64,000 bases of DNA from Zea mays. Lineage: Eukaryota; Streptophyta; Magnoliopsida; Poales; Poaceae. Positions 36,265-49,413 of the stretch are shown here, piece after piece; the first letter of the stretch is position 1; each line of letters starts with the position of its first letter. Where the stretch lies: NCBI RefSeq assembly GCF_902167145.1, contig NC_050098.1, positions 113,870,207 to 113,934,206 of the forward strand. The letters are read 5' to 3'. The notes under the pieces were generated by a model. It saw only the letters and a list, made by a program, of their open reading frames with translations, made no database searches and was not told where the DNA came from. The translations under genes were made by a program, and so were the position numbers.

Positions 36265-36536
36265 TGTTGAGGACTTGTTCTCAAATGCTATGAATTAAGA
36301 ACAAGGCAACACAAAAAGAGGTTAATGGTTAATGTCCTTCGTCCTTTGAAGCATTATTTCCCTTAGGATATAACGATCTTCGGATGAAGGTCATGAAGGA
36401 CGTACCTTCATCATCACAATATATATTGATGAAAGACGAAGCATATGGAACATGAGAAATAGCATGAATAATTATATGACGTTATTTATATATCTTTATT
36501 ATACTAGCATGAATAAATAAGAACAACATTGAATTA
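36265..36536 (-). repeat. Element A 5' LTR, left piece
   Basis: It matches 29491-29761 and is cut at 36536 by element C, with AATTA duplicated (36532-36536 and 62916-62920). The rest is at 62921-63320. Confidence 0.92.
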
Positions 36537-37139
36537 TGTTGGGGGTATGCTTCGTCGCCGAAGATCCTGTAAGAAGAAACACCTTCGGCAGATCCCCTCA
36601 AAAGCAGTGCCGAAGCTATCATCCATAAAGCTTCGGCATAATGACATATCTCAAGACGAAGGACTGCACCGACTTAAAGATGAAATGACCGATTGATCCT
36701 TGAGAATCTGTGTCATAATTGTAATCTTTCGTAAAGGGCATGAATGTAATATCTCACAGGTTGTGCCTTGTGTCTATAAATAGATGAACAGTACCCCGTA
36801 CTGTTCACGCTGACTTGTATTCACTTGCACGTCACACTCGGATTCTCACCTTCTATCAAGCCGAAGGTATAAATGTAATTCAATATTAACCATGTTTATT
36901 TATGATTACATAATAAAAATGCTTGAATAATACCTTATGATTACTCATGTCTTGTATGTATCATATGATTTTGTTTACCATTGTATATTGAGATGATGAA
37001 GGTACGTTTTTCATGACCTTCGTCTGAAGATCATTATATCCTAAGGGAAATAATGCTTCGAAGGACGAAAGGTCTTTAATCAGTAACTTTTGTGTTGCCT
37101 TGTTCTTATTTCATAGCATTTAAGAACAAGTCCCCAACA
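36537..37139 (+). repeat. Element C 5' LTR (603 bp)
   Basis: It starts TGTTGGGGGTATGCTTCG and ends AAGTCCCCAACA. A TATA box (CTATAAATA near 36775-36783) is followed by GAACAGTAC and GTACTGTTC at 36785-36807, a perfect 9 bp stem. By eye roughly 15-20 differences separate it from the 3' copy. Confidence 0.92.
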
Positions 37140-37156
37140 TTGGTGCCCACCTCCGG
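37140..37156 (+). promoter_or_regulatory. Primer-binding site of element C
   Basis: TTGGTGCCCACCTCCGG directly follows the LTR. It differs by one base (T for C) from the site in A, D and E. Confidence 0.75.
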
Positions 37157-37182
37157 TGAACTCACTTCCACTTTTTGAGCTG

Positions 37183-40100
37183 ATGGCTTCGTTCAACAAT
37201 CAATCCGAAGCTACTTTGGCTACGAAGCTGGTGCTCTCGATAATAGGCGGTTCATGCTCAGAGCCGGCCAACAAGAAGCAGAAGAAGGAGGCCTAGAGAA
37301 GGGTACATCATGTTGGAGTGCAGGGACCCTTCATCAAGTCAAAATGGTCCCACATCCCAATTACCTTCTCCCAAGAGGACCTTCAGCTCAAGGATTACCC
37401 TCACATTGATGCCATGGTCATATCTTGTGTCATCAAGGGATTTCTAGTCCACAATATTCTCGTTGATACAGGCAGTGCAGTGGATATCATATTTGCTAAG
37501 GCCTTCAGACAGATGCAAGACCCAGACGATAAGATCCATGATGCTACACACCCTCTTTGTGGTTTCGGAGGAAGGCAGATCGTAGCACTTGGCAAGATCA
37601 CGATGCCAGTGACCTTCGGATTTGTCCACAAGACAAGAACTGAACAGGTTGTGTTTGATATTGTTGACATGGAATACCCCTACAATGCAATCATTGGTCG
37701 TGGAACACTCAACGCATTCGAAGCAATTCTTCATCCAGCATATCTATGCATGAAGATACCTTCGGATCAAGGGCCTATTGCTATTCATGGAAGTCAGGAA
37801 GCTGCCAGAAAGGCTGAAGGAAATTGGACAGACTCAAAAGCAATCCACAATATAGATGGAGCCGAAGCTTGTGAACAGTATAAGTACAAAAGAGAGAAGG
37901 CTGCTTCGGCTGATCAGCCGAAGCCCATGCTTTTATGCGAAGACATAGTAGAGCAGAAGGTATTGCTGGGGTCCCAATTAACTGAAGAGCAGGAGAAAAC
38001 CTTGATAAGGTTTTTATTCAACAACAAAGATGTTTTTGCATGGTCAGCTAACGATCTCTGTGGTGTCAACATGGACATCATTGAACATTCACTCAATGTC
38101 GATCCATCCTTCAGACCCAGGAATCAAAAGCTTCGAAAATGTCTGACAATAAAGCCGAAGGTGCTCGGAACGAAGTAAAAAGACTTCTCAGTGCTGGTGT
38201 CATCAGAGAAGTAACATACCCAGAATGGTTAGCTAACACTGTTATGGTGAAGAAGGCCAATGGTAAATGGAGAATGTGTATTGATTTTACTGATCTGAAC
38301 AAGGCTTGTCCAAAGGATGAGTTCCCATTATCAAGAATAGATTCTCTAGTAGATACAACAGCTTCAATAGAGCTCATGAGTCTATTAGACTGTTATTCAG
38401 GCTACCACCAAATCTGGATGAAGAAGGAAGATGAGCCAAAGACCAGCTTCATAACCCACAGTGGTACATATTGTTATCTTTGGATGCCTGAGGGGCTCAA
38501 GAATGCTGGAGGAAGCTTCAGCAGGATGACAGCCAAGGTTCTTCATTCTCAGATAGGCAGAAATGTACTAACATATGTTGATGATATCATAGTAAAGAGC
38601 ACGAAGCAAGAAAACCACATTACTGATTTATAGGAAACATTTGCTAATTTTAGGCAAGCTGGCTTGAAATTAAATCCAGAAAAATGTGTCTTCGGAGTGA
38701 AGAAGGGCAAACTCCTTGGCTATCTAGTTTCAATGAAGGGGATCGAAGCCAACCCAAGCAAGATTGAAGCTATCCTTCGAATGGAGCCGCCAAGCACAAA
38801 GAAGGGGGCCCAACGGCTGACAGGAAGACTGGCATCTTTGAATCGATTTATATCTAGATCAGCAGAAAGAAATTTACCATTCTTTGAAGTACTAAAGTTA
38901 GCTGAAGTTTTTCAATGGGGCCCAACTCAACAGAAAGCCTTCGAAGAGCTGAAGCAATACCTGATTGATTTAACAACATTAACTCCACCCGTGTTAGGGG
39001 CTCCATTGCTATTATATGTGGCAGCTTCGCATTCTGCAGTGAGTGCGACGCTTGTACAAGAGAAGCTTGAAGGACAAGCTAAAAAACAAGTCCCAGTATA
39101 CTTTGTCTCCGAAGTTTTGAGTTTATCAAAGAAAAACTATACATAATTGGAAAAGGTGTTGTATGCTGTGTTAATGGCGTCCAAGAAGATTCGACATTAT
39201 TTTCAAGCATATCACATAATTGTTCCTTCATCACAACCCGTGAAGGATATCATGAGGATTAGAGAAGCTACTGGAAGGATTGGAAAATGGGCCGCGGAGC
39301 TTAATGAATTCACTATTGATTACGTACACAGATCTTCAATTCAATCCCAAGCGCTAGCAGATTTCATCGATGATTGGACGCCAGGGGCTCACGAAGAGGG
39401 GACAAGCAAAGATGCCGAAGCTTGGACAGTGTTTTGCGATGGTTCTTGGGGAGCCTTCAGTGCAGGAGCAGCTGCGGTTCTAGTGGCACCTTCAAAAGTC
39501 AAAACATGTTTGTAGTCACACTGGATTTCAGTTGCACAAATAATATTGCTGAGTATGATGTACTTCTATTGGGGCTTCGAAAACTAAGGGCAATGGGAAT
39601 AAGAAGGGCCATCCTAAAGACTGATTCTCAAGTTATTGCTAGCCACGTGGACAAAAGTAACAAGGCACGAGATCCGAAGCTTGAAAGATATCTGGATACA
39701 GTTTGAAGGCTGGAAGCTTCCTTCGAAGGTTTTTCTGTCAAAAATATTCCAAGAGGTGAAAATGAGCATGCAGATTTGTTAGCCAAATCAGCGGCTCAGG
39801 GGCTCCCCCTACCCTCGGAAGTATTTTTTGAAACAATAAAAGCACCTTCGGTTGAGCTCATGGAGAGAGCAGTGCTTACTATTTCTCCAGTACACAATGA
39901 AGACTGGAGAACTGAAATAATATCTTTCCTCCAAGGCAATTGTCTCTCAAGTGACGAAGCTTATAACAAGAGAATGGAGGCAAGAACAAGACCATATGTG
40001 ATGATAGAAGGGGAATTGTAAAAACATGGAGTTTGTTCACCACTCCTCAAGTGTTTATCAAGAACTGAAGGTATGGAATTAATGAAAGAGATACATGCAG

Positions 40101-41127
40101 GTCTGTGTGGGTCTCACATTGGATCTAGGTCCTTGTTGGGAAAAGTTTTTCGACAAGGATTTTACTGGCCAAAGGCAGCTTCGGATGCAGCATAATTAGT
40201 CAACAAATGTGAAGGCTATCAAAAATGTGCAAGAGACCAGAAGCAACCTTCATCTCTCACTAAGTTAATACAGCCCACTTGACCGTTGCAAAGGTGGGGC
40301 CTTGATCTGCTAGGCCCACTTCCACCAGCACAAGGAAATTTAAAATATGTTGTGGTGGCGGTAGAGTATTTTTCCAAGTGGATTGAAGTGAAGCCTTTAG
40401 CCACAATAACTTTGGTCACCGTTCTGAAATTCTTCTGGCAAAACATTGTTTGTCGCTTCGGAGTGCCGAAGGCTATTACTGTAGACAACGGAACACAGTT
40501 CGATGTTGAAGCCTTCAAGGAATTCTGTGAACAAATTGGCACGAAGATTCATTTTGCATCGGTCAGACATCCGGAGTCAAATGGGCTTGTTGAAAGAGCT
40601 AATGACATTATAATGATGGGAATAATGAAATTAATCTTCAATCAACCCAGAGGAAAGTGGCCAGATGAATTGATCAAAGTAGTGTGAGCCACAACACAAC
40701 AATATCAAGGTCAATAGGTTTTACACCATTCAAATTATTGTTTGGTGACGAAGCGATAACCCCAGAAGAAGCCAAGGCAGGATCAATAAGAAAAGTGGCC
40801 TCGACAGAGGACGAAGCTGATTATTCTATGGAAAAAGATGCTATAGAAGGGATCAGGCTTCAGGCCATGGAGAATATCAATAAATACCAAGCCGAAACAA
40901 TAAAATGGCGTGACAGAAAAGTTCAGCTAAAGAACATTAAGCCAGGGCATTTGGTGCTTCAGAGAGTGGCCAACCCAGATATAGTGGGAATGCTGCAGCT
41001 GAAGTGGGAAGGACCTTTTCTGGTAGTATCTTCGTCAAGACCCGGTTCTTACAGATTGAAGGATATGGACGGCAACGACATTCCTAGATCTTGGAATGCG
41101 GATGAGCTTCAGCGATATTATGTCTAG
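37183..41127 (+). pseudogene. Protease-RT-RNase H-integrase polyprotein of element C
   Basis: The ATG at 37183 (MASFN) lies only 43 bases after the LTR, leaving no room for gag. Domains in order are aspartic protease (VDTGSAVDIIF, about 37465), RT with YVDD near 38577-38588, a degenerate first RNase H, a second archaeal-type RNase H (CDGSWG near 39437), and integrase (DLLGPLPP near 40306, VDNGTQF near 40485, HPESNG near 40568), ending at 41127. Compared with E it has stops at 37294 and near 38631, 39145, 39703, 40019, 40192 and 40279, and frameshifts near 38130, 39510 and 40685, so it is dead. Without the stops it would align with E along its whole length. Confidence 0.9.
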
Positions 41128-42107
41128 TTTGATGTAATCTTTTTATTTTTCTTATGACACCCTTTTCCTTTCCATAGGGGAGAAAGGTTTTTAATGGGGC
41201 CATAGCATGTAATTTCTCTTTTTCTTATTCAGCTCTACGAGAGCAAAATCCCCCAAATATGTAAATGTAAAAACTGAGAATTCACCATCGAGTGCAGGGA
41301 AAAAGGAAAAAACAGGGAGAAGCTCGAAAGTCGTCCTTAAGGGGATGCTGAGCACGACGAAGCTACAAAAAGCTGTTCCTAAGGGAGCACAGTGTAAGTT
41401 GTCTGCTCAAAAGTCGTTCCCTAGGGAATGCAGAGCTTACAGCAAAAAAGTCAACGTTGGTACTGCCGAAATATAACGCGAAGCGCGAAAAGTCAACGCG
41501 AATACCGCCGAAATAGAAGGCAAAGAAGTTCAAAAGGCGTTCCTTAGGGAATGCAGAACTTACACCAAAAAATAAATGGTGCAGCCGAAAAATAAACGGC
41601 AAAGAGATTTCAGTCATTCCTTAGGGAATGAAGGTTGTGGATAAAGCTTCCGATATATGTGTGTTTGGGCATTCATTTGCACGATACATTACATCATACA
41701 TTGCATACATAAACACACATTTAGATAGACATAGGATCATCATCATCATAACATATAGACACATGCAGATGCTTCGACTATAAGGATAAGGCTTGGGCAA
41801 AAAAGAAAAAGAAGCAGTTTCACGATTCGTTGTGTACGAAAAGAAGGGAAGGTGTTTTTCGCCTTCAGCTCAAAAAGTGCTAGTTTCGTCCACATCAAAG
41901 CAGTTCATACCTGGACGAAAAGGTAAAAATATATTACAAGGTATGTACAAATTTACAGAGTTAGTATTTGATTCTTAAGTTACAAATATTTTTACAACGA
42001 TATTATGAGATTTTTTTCTCTAGAAATTTTTCAGCAAGGTCTTCAGCTTTAACATTAATGAGCTTCGGATCATCAGAGCTTCGGATCACCTGTCAAGCTT
42101 TGGCTCA
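41128..42107. repeat. Intergenic region of C with GTCGTTCC repeats
   Basis: This is the space between convergent pol (+) and antisense ORF (-). About six units of the GTCGTTCCCTAGGGAATGCAGAGC type lie between 41320 and 41640, the reverse complement of those in A and E. The motif GGGAAGGTGTTTTTCG is at 41845-41860. Confidence 0.78.
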
Positions 42108-45010
42108 TCATTCCTCAGCATCGTCATCCTGTACATATTAAAATGGTATGAGAGAAGAGTAGAGTTCAAGAAGAAGGTAAAGTAACAGGCACAAATTTTT
42201 TACCGGCTTATGGTGGCTTCGAGCTTCGTCGCCAGCCATTTTTCGCCTGCCTTTTACCCAAACTTGAGTTATAAATCTATTTCCTATACTCCAAGCTAGG
42301 CTGGGGATATCAATTAAATCTGTCGGTGATAAGCTAAAATTTGGTCTGTTGACAATTTTTCCATGTTCACAGCCAGATTTTATGAAGGCAACGGCTGTGC
42401 CTCGAGAAGCTAGCAGAGCGCAGAAATCGGTGTGTCCAGCTATGACTTCGTCGAGTGCATCAACTTCGCCTTCAATATGTTCGAAGGTTTCCGGCAGGTT
42501 CTCAACCGAAGGACTGAATTTCTCAGTGTTGGCTCCAACTGAGTTGAAAATATGCTTTAGCCGCTGCAGACACTGGTTGCCGAAGTTTACGCATTTTTCT
42601 TGAAGCTCTTTCAGTGATTTCCGCAAATTTGAATTCTTCTCAGCTTCAGCTTCGAGGTTCCCTTCAAAATTTTTCTTTTGCATGAAGAGTTCACTATTCA
42701 ATCTAGCAATTTCGGCCTGGGCCTCCGCCAGTGAACCTTCCATGGTTTGAAGTACGAAGTCCTTTTTCTCCAGGGTAGCCTCATGGTCTTTAATCTTCTT
42801 CTCTAGGCCCTCAATTATAATTTCGTTCTTTTTGTCCTCAAGGTCTTGTTGCATCCTCAGGACTTTTCTTAGCAGTAAGCTCTGATAAAATAAGCTTCAT
42901 CAGAAAACAATCTTCATATCAAAGCAATAGAAAGTTAAGAATGTTACCTTAAAGTTAGCATAAAATAGACTACCGGCGATATGCTGCCGCCAGTACCTGC
43001 TAAGGTCTGCCTCAACCTTCGGGAAGCCAACACTCTTTGAAAAAGTGCCGACAACCTTCGCCCCAGTGTGGCCCCGAAGGCATCCTAAGCTTTCTTCGTT
43101 GACTCCCCCGAAGAGTAACGCACCTGGTCTGTACCCGCAAGATATAGCATACTCTTTAAGTTCTTCTTTTTTAGCCTTTGACAATTCATGCCCAAGTATA
43201 TCTTGGAAAGTGAAGTCCTCTTCTGCCGAAGTATCCTCGACTTTCTCCTTCCCTTTTCCAGCCACTATGACAGGGATCTCTTCAGTGGCTGCAGCAGCTT
43301 CTTCCGCGGCCGCATCCAGAAGCATGGTATCAATTTCAGAGAGTGTAGCTTCTAGATTTACATTTTCAGTGGTTTCACCTTCGTCACTTTCGGCTTCGGT
43401 AGGTGCAGCTTCGGCAGCAGTAGTGCTCTCAACAGCTGGGGTCTTTGACGCTGATGCCAGCGGCGGTGTCTGCTCGATAACTTCAACTACATGAATAGTT
43501 CTTTGTTTTTTCGGTTCATCTGGCTTCTTCGCCACCGAAGGCTCCTTTTCCTTCTGAAAAAGCTTTGTCATATGTTGCCCTAGTGGACTTAGCTTGACAG
43601 GCAAAGATTCAGTCATTACCTTTAAAATTTCTTCCACATCGGCAGCAGGAGGTGTTGAAGGAGTTTCGTCCTTAGTATCAGTCGATTTTCGCTTCAAAGC
43701 CGCAGCTTTCTTCTTCGAAGCAGCTATCTTCGGCTCAGGGCTTAGTTTTATTCTCTTCAAAGTTTCTTCATCCTTTTTCACCATTTTAGCAGCTTCTTTA
43801 TCCAGGACGCTAGCAACTCTTTTTCTCTTTTGTCTTTCGGCACCTCTGTCCAATCGCTCATAGTCTGGATACTCAAAATTCAGAGCATCCATCACCCGGT
43901 TCAACCTACGCTTCGGTCGAGTGCCGAAGGCTGCAATCATTAATTGATCTTCTTTTTTAGAATAGTTGCCAAGGATCTCGTTGCACATAACTTCAATCGT
44001 GTCTAACCATCCTTGGCAAGGTTCTTTGAAGTGTTTCTTGAATTTATAGTAATAGGGCAACCTGACAAGTTCCTTCTTTTTCTTTTCCCCTTTGAGCTTC
44101 GGCATGTCCCATTCTTTCAAAGTTGGGAACACTCTAAAAGCTAAAAATTCTTGCACCACATCCCTAGTACCAATGTGCTCCGCAATAACTCAAAATTCGC
44201 CCAGTGCAATTTGGCATGGACTCTCCGGTTTCATGTTGCACTGCGGCCTAGTCTCTCCGAAGATTAATTCTAATGGACTTTGAACTAGCTCCTCCTTTTT
44301 CTCATCAACTTTGACATAAAACCATTCAGTCTTCCAGCCAGCTGGCCATTTGGTATGATACATGATAACTGGAGACTTCACATCTTTGCAATAAGCAAAA
44401 TTGTAGCAGCCGAAGTTCTCGTGCAGCCCGTCTTCTCTAGCTTTTGTTTGATAATGAAGCTCATGTGCCCGGCAGAGCCTTCGGCAAGAGGTTCTGCTCC
44501 CTGGCTTTGGAGAGCCCAGATGTAAACGCTAAGCCTAACGATGGCGTTAGGAGTTAGCTGATGAAGATAAATCCCAAACTTCTTCAAAACATCCACAATC
44601 ATCTCATTCAAAGGAAATCTTAATCCTGCTTTAAAGAAGCTTTTAAAGACTACCACCTCATCCTTTTCTGGCTTCGGAGTAATTTCCTCTCCGCCAAAGC
44701 GAATTAGTTCCTTTTTGGCTTCACTGAAATAGCCTAACTTCATCAACTTAGGCATATCATCTTCGGTAACAGTGGACCTCCCAAACTCTAGGTGGCTGGG
44801 TTTAGATGGCACGACACTATAATCATCTGCAGAATCACTTTCCTCAACAACAATCTGCTCAGCTTCGGCGGCAGGTGCACCTTCGTCAGAAATATCCCCC
44901 GGCACTACCAGCCCCGACTGTTTCATCACTTTGAAAATTGGAGCGGTTTCAGCAGCTTCGGCTTCTTCTCCGTCACGTGTAACCCTAGCAGTGGAACGTA
45001 CCCTTGCCAT
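42108..45010 (-). pseudogene. Antisense extra ORF of element C (PF04195-like)
   Basis: On minus, the ATG at 45010 gives MARVRSTARV and the block FKAGLRFPLNEMIVDVLKKF, HQLTPNAIV and YIWALQSQ, as in E. A frameshift near 44450 and a stop near 44187 split the first half. 44159-42900 is one open stretch carrying the charged linker and a CGYRPGALLFGG motif. The coiled-coil exon is 42854-42190. Introns are inferred from E: one near 42945-42885 and one near 42205-42130, with the last codons (DDDAEE) ending at 42108. The product is unknown. It is antisense to pol and starts about 470 bases inside the 3' LTR. Confidence 0.8.
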
Positions 45011-45478
45011 TTGATGATAAATTCCTCACAATTTTTGATGAAGTTGTTAACTTTTGTAATTTTCCCGAAGCTCTTCCTCTTGTGACGAAGCAAAACCAAC
45101 AGCGGTGCTTCGGTTGAGTGCGATGAACAAGCTTCGGCTATGGTTAAATTTTTGGCAGCAAAACAGTGCAATAGCAATGAATGCTGTGGTAACTTCACAC
45201 CTACCTGTCTGTTTATATAGTGCCGCAGGTGGGAAGGTGAATCGTCAAGTCTTCCGCACCGGACGAACAATCGCCCGCACCCACTGAATGGTGGGCCACA
45301 GAACCCGAGAAGGTGAATCGTCAGGACGCGTGTACCCGCCGCATAGATTATTTTAATCGTTTCTCGGCAACGAGCTCAGGGAAGGTGTTTTTCGGACCTT
45401 CAGCATTCCGAAGCCTAGGAGACTTTTTCACGGATCAAGCTCGTTACGAAAAAAGGTCTAGCACCGCGAAGGGGATAC
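45011..45478 (-). promoter_or_regulatory. Leader and promoter of C's antisense ORF, polypurine tract
   Basis: On minus it holds the motif AAAAACACCTTCCCTGAGCTC (45375-45395, as in E), a TATA box TATATAAA (45212-45219) about 200 bases before the ATG, and leader sequence strongly similar to 49620-49760 in E. On + the end (GCGAAGGGGATAC, 45466-45478) is the polypurine tract of C. Confidence 0.6.
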
Positions 45479-45500
45479 TGTTGGGGGTATGCTTCGTCGC
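45479..45500 (+). repeat. Element C 3' LTR, first 22 bases
   Basis: TGTTGGGGGTATGCTTCGTC and two more bases match the first 22 bases of 36537-37139. Element D then interrupts, duplicating GTCGC (45496-45500 and 62329-62333). Confidence 0.92.
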
Positions 45501-46175
45501 TGTTGGGGGCCTTCGGCTTCCGAAGGTCCTCAAAAACATGATTTAACAATGTTTCTGGAGTATAATACATGAACAGGTACCTTCAGACTCAGATCAGAAC
45601 CACAGTGTGAAGAAGCACAAAGAATACGAAGGTTGGCGCAGAGCCGAAGCTATGTGCAGGAGAGCTTCGACACGATAGTAGAAAAGGAAACTGACTTAAA
45701 AAGGAAAAGGCTATTCAGACCTCGATGGGTTACTATAGAGTCATTAGCAAATGTAAAGGGCATGGGTGTAATTTTACATGGGCTGCGTCCCGTGCCTTTA
45801 AATAGATGAACAGTGCTCCCGTACTGTTCACACTGACTTGGCATTTGCTTTTGCGTCATGCTTGTACCCTTACCTTCTTTCGAGCCAAAGGTACATTTGT
45901 AATTTGATATCATTTCTATGTTTCCATAATAATAAAAATAGAAATGAGTTGATGATAATACATAATTTCTCATGTTATTTTTTATATATTTCATATGGTT
46001 CTCTCTTCATTATTATATGTTGTGCTTATGAAAGTATGTACTTCATAACCTTTGTCCGAAAATCATTATATCCTAAGGGAAATAATGCTTCGAAGGACGA
46101 AGGACTTTAACGTTTAACATTTTTTCTGTGTTGCCTTGTTCTTAACTCATAGCATTTGAGAACAAGTCCCCAACA
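45501..46175 (+). repeat. Element D 5' LTR (675 bp)
   Basis: It starts TGTTGGGGG and then CCTTCGG CTT CCGAAGG (45510-45526), a 7 bp stem. It ends AAGTCCCCAACA. The usual TATA position reads CTTTAAATAGATGAACAG here and CTATAAATAGATG in the 3' copy, so the 5' promoter has a TATA mutation. About two dozen differences from the 3' copy by eye. Confidence 0.92.
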
Positions 46176-46192
46176 TTGGCGCCCACCTCCGG
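46176..46192 (+). promoter_or_regulatory. Primer-binding site of element D
   Basis: TTGGCGCCCACCTCCGG directly follows the LTR, identical to A and E. Confidence 0.78.
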
Positions 46193-46234
46193 TGAACTCT
46201 TTTCGACCACCTTCGGCAAGCATTGACCTTCATC

Positions 46235-47761
46235 ATGCCACCGAAGAAAGCTTCAGCGACAGGGGCTGCCGCTCTACAGCCGCTGGACCCGAACCAGGAG
46301 ACCCTTTCTCTTCGAGAAGCCCGAAGCCAGAAGAGGAAGGCCACTAGTCCAACACCCCAGGAGGACGAGTTGGACCAAGAAATCAGGAACATGGAGATGC
46401 TTCATCAACAAGTACAAAGGAAGAAGGAGAAGATGGCCCGACTAGCCGACCTTCAGAGGTAGATTGACGAAGCCACTGAAGAAGTACGCCATCTTGCTCA
46501 AGATGAGCAAGAACGAAGGCCCCAGCACAGGGAGCTTCATCAAGAAGGCTTCTTCAACGAGGATGAATGGTATGAGGATTTCCATCATGGAAATTTTGCT
46601 TTTGATGATGCTTCTCCTCTGTCAGTAGAACTGCAGGCTACACCTTGGCCCCCATCTTACAAGCCACCCCAGCTCCCCATGTATGACGGGCACTCAGATC
46701 CAAAGCAGTTTCTGATGAGCTACGAAGCAACCATATCTTCATATGGAGGCAATACCGCAGTCATGGCGAAATCTTTCGTCATGGCAGTCGAGAATGTTGC
46801 GCAAACCTGGTACTCCTCTCTTCGGCCAGGAACAATCACATCATGGCAGAAGCTGAAGTACATGTTGATCACCAGTTTCCAAGGGTTTCAGACGAAGCCG
46901 GTTACCGCTCAAGCTTTGTTCTAGTTCACGCAAGATCACAAAGAATACCTCCAGGCGTATGTCCGAAGGTTCTTGCGTCTGAGGGCACAAGCGCCAACAG
47001 TGCCCAATGAAATTGTCATTGAGGCCATGATCAAGGGGCTTCGGCCATGACCTACGGCCCAATACTTCGCCAGAAAACCCCCTCAGACCCTGGAGAAACT
47101 GCTTCAAAAGATGGATGAATACATCCACGCTGATAATGACTTTCGTCAAAGAAGGGAGGAAGCCTACAGGTTCTCTGAGATGACTAGGGGCTTCAGAGGA
47201 AGAATCCACCGAAGGCACGTCAGATCAATCCATTCCACCCAGAATGACGACAGAGGAAGTCAGCAACAGAGGCCACAATATTCCTCGCAAGCTTTGGGGC
47301 AGCAACAAAGCTATCTTCGGCCGCCAACTCCAAGGGGCAGTGGCGCCAGGGGCTTCGGAGGAAGGTTTGGGGATCAGCCTAGGAAAATTTATTGTCTATT
47401 CTGCGGTGAGGACAAGGGCCATACCACAAAGATGTGCCATGTCACCATTCAGAAACAGAACGAAATAGCAGAAGCTGCAGCTCAGCAGAACAAGCCGAAG
47501 CAGGTCATGCATACTGCTTCGTATCACTCACCCTACATACCAGAGTATGTAGGTAACCATCCTGCAGCGTCTGTTGCTTCGGCTAGTCAGCCACAGGCAT
47601 CCTGGCCACAACCCCCACATCCGCCACCACTATAACCTGCATATTCACGCGGCCAACAGCCAGAAGGGAGTCAACAGACTCATCAGCAGAGAGACTTCAG
47701 GGAGGAGTCCGAAGCTCGCACAGTCAACAGTATTGTGCCAGAATCGAAGCATATCTATTAA
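46235..47761 (+). pseudogene. gag of element D
   Basis: One reading frame from ATG 46235 (MPPKK) to 47761 (ESKHIY) of about 508 codons, interrupted only by stops at 46460, 46922, 47048 and 47633 and with no frameshift. Features in order: basic, glutamate-rich N-terminus with possible coiled coil (QRKKEKMARLADLQ), capsid-type region (YDGHSDPKQFLMSYEATISS... from 46679, QTWYSSLRPGTITSW, FARKPPQTLEKLLQKMDEY), arginine-rich stretch, CCHC knuckle CLFCGEDKGHTTKMC (about 47395-47440), and a Q/P-rich tail. It would form the particle. After the gag stop there is no protease or RT in any frame before element E. Confidence 0.9.
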
Positions 47762-48832
47762 AGAGATATCCTACCCCTAAAACAGTTTTTACATTCATTG
47801 TCATTTTCTTTCTTACTAAGGAACAATTGTTGAAAACTTAGTTTTCTCGTCATTTTCAATTCCTTGTAATAGCCTCGTTTTGTCATAGTGAAAATATATT
47901 TTCTCCACAAACTTACGGAGTCTAAAAAGTCACCGAAGCACAAAAACGTTGTTCCTAAGAGAGCGCGTGGCTAAAAAAGTACATCACAAGAATCTCCAAA
48001 GCTATGAAAAGTCGTTCTACGGAACGCAACGTAAGTTTGCCGAAGATACAAAAAGTCGTTCTTAAAGGAGCGCAGTGTATGTTTTCTGCTCAAAAGTCGT
48101 TCCAAAGGGAATGCGGAGCCAAATACCACCGAAATATAAGGCGAAGCGCGAAAAGTCAACGCGAATACCGCCGAAATAGAAGGCAAAGAAGTTCAAAAGA
48201 CGTTCCTAAGGGAATGCAGAACTTACAGCGAAAAGTCAGCGCTGATACACCAAAAAATAAGCAGTGAAGCCGAAAAATAAATGGCAAAGAGATTGTGTAT
48301 TCCATTGTGGGGATGTGTGTGTGTCTTCGGCACAAATATCATCTTGCATAGCATAACATCATCACATCATTTGCATAACATAACATCATACATCATGTTG
48401 CATCAATGGCACAAGAAGGGGGTACAATGTTAACCTTCAGAGAATGCTTCGAAAAAGTGAAATTGTGCTAAGGCACAAAATAAGTTTTGAAGAGATACAG
48501 ATTTATCAGTTCTGAAGTGGAGGAAAAAGTGTATTGTTGACGAAGCATCAGTGTTATGGCGACGCTTGAAGCATTTTTTATGAAGTACTCTGATATCGAG
48601 GAAGAAAGTCTATTATTGACGAAGCATTAATGTTTTTGCGACGATTGGAGGATTTTTCATGAAGCATAAAAACTCTTCTTTACGAAGCATGAAAAGAAGG
48701 GAAGGTGTTTTTTCACCGAAGGCTCAAAAACGGTAGGTACAATAAAAGTTTCATGCATCGCAAAGAAATGAATTACAAAGCCATTTATACATTACATTAA
48801 AAACTCATGAGCGCCAAATATTACAAGCATAG
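47762..48832. repeat. Intergenic region of D with GTCGTTCC repeats
   Basis: It separates gag (+) from the antisense ORF (-). About five GTCGTTCCnnnGGGAnnGCAGAGC units lie between 47935 and 48290. An ATCATC/CATAAC stretch lies near 48335-48400, and the motif GGGAAGGTGTTTTTTCACCG is at 48699-48718. Element E was inserted at 48833 with CATAG duplicated. Confidence 0.78.
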
Positions 48833-49413
48833 TGTTGGGGACTTGTTCTCAAATGCTTCGAATTAAGAACAAGGCAACACGGAAAATGTTAAGTATTAAG
48901 GTCCTTCGTCCTTCATAACGATATATCCCTTCGGGATATATAGCATCTCGGACGAAGGTTATAAAGAACATACCTTCGTAAGCACAACAACGAAGAATAA
49001 AGCATTCACATAAATCATGAAATAAACATGTAAATATTATCATAGAATTATCTCTACTTGTATTAATGAATATAAATGACTTTGAAGTACAAATGTACCT
49101 TCGGTCTTGCGGAAGGCAAAAAGTACGAATGTGATGCAAAGGCCAAAAGCAAGTTCGCGTGAACAGTACAGAGGTACTGTTCATCTATTTATAGACACAG
49201 GTCGCAGCCTGTGACAAATTACAATTATGCCCCTTGCAGAAGTTTACAACATTGACTCGGACATACATGTATAAAAAGGTCATTCTGCCTCTATGTCGGT
49301 TTAAAACGCCGAAGCTCCATGAAAAGGGACCTTCGGCCATCTCTTAGAAACGACTTTGGCCGAAGCTGCTTCTTCGTGTGAGACCTTCGGCATACCGAAG
49401 CACGACCCCAACA
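48833..49413 (-). repeat. Element E 3' LTR (581 bp)
   Basis: Identical by eye to 57768-58337 except for 11 extra bases near 49397-49407. On minus it starts TGTTGGGGTCG and ends AAGTCCCCAACA, with TATA at about 49185-49194 and the GAACAGTAC/GTACTGTTC stem just before it on +. The open frame at 48849-49184 here is an artefact repeated in the other LTR. Confidence 0.95.

Noticed and set aside
48849..49184. 111-residue ORF found identically at 57784-58119
   Set aside because: It is the same stretch of element E's two LTRs. The duplication is due to the LTRs, not to a paralogous gene.
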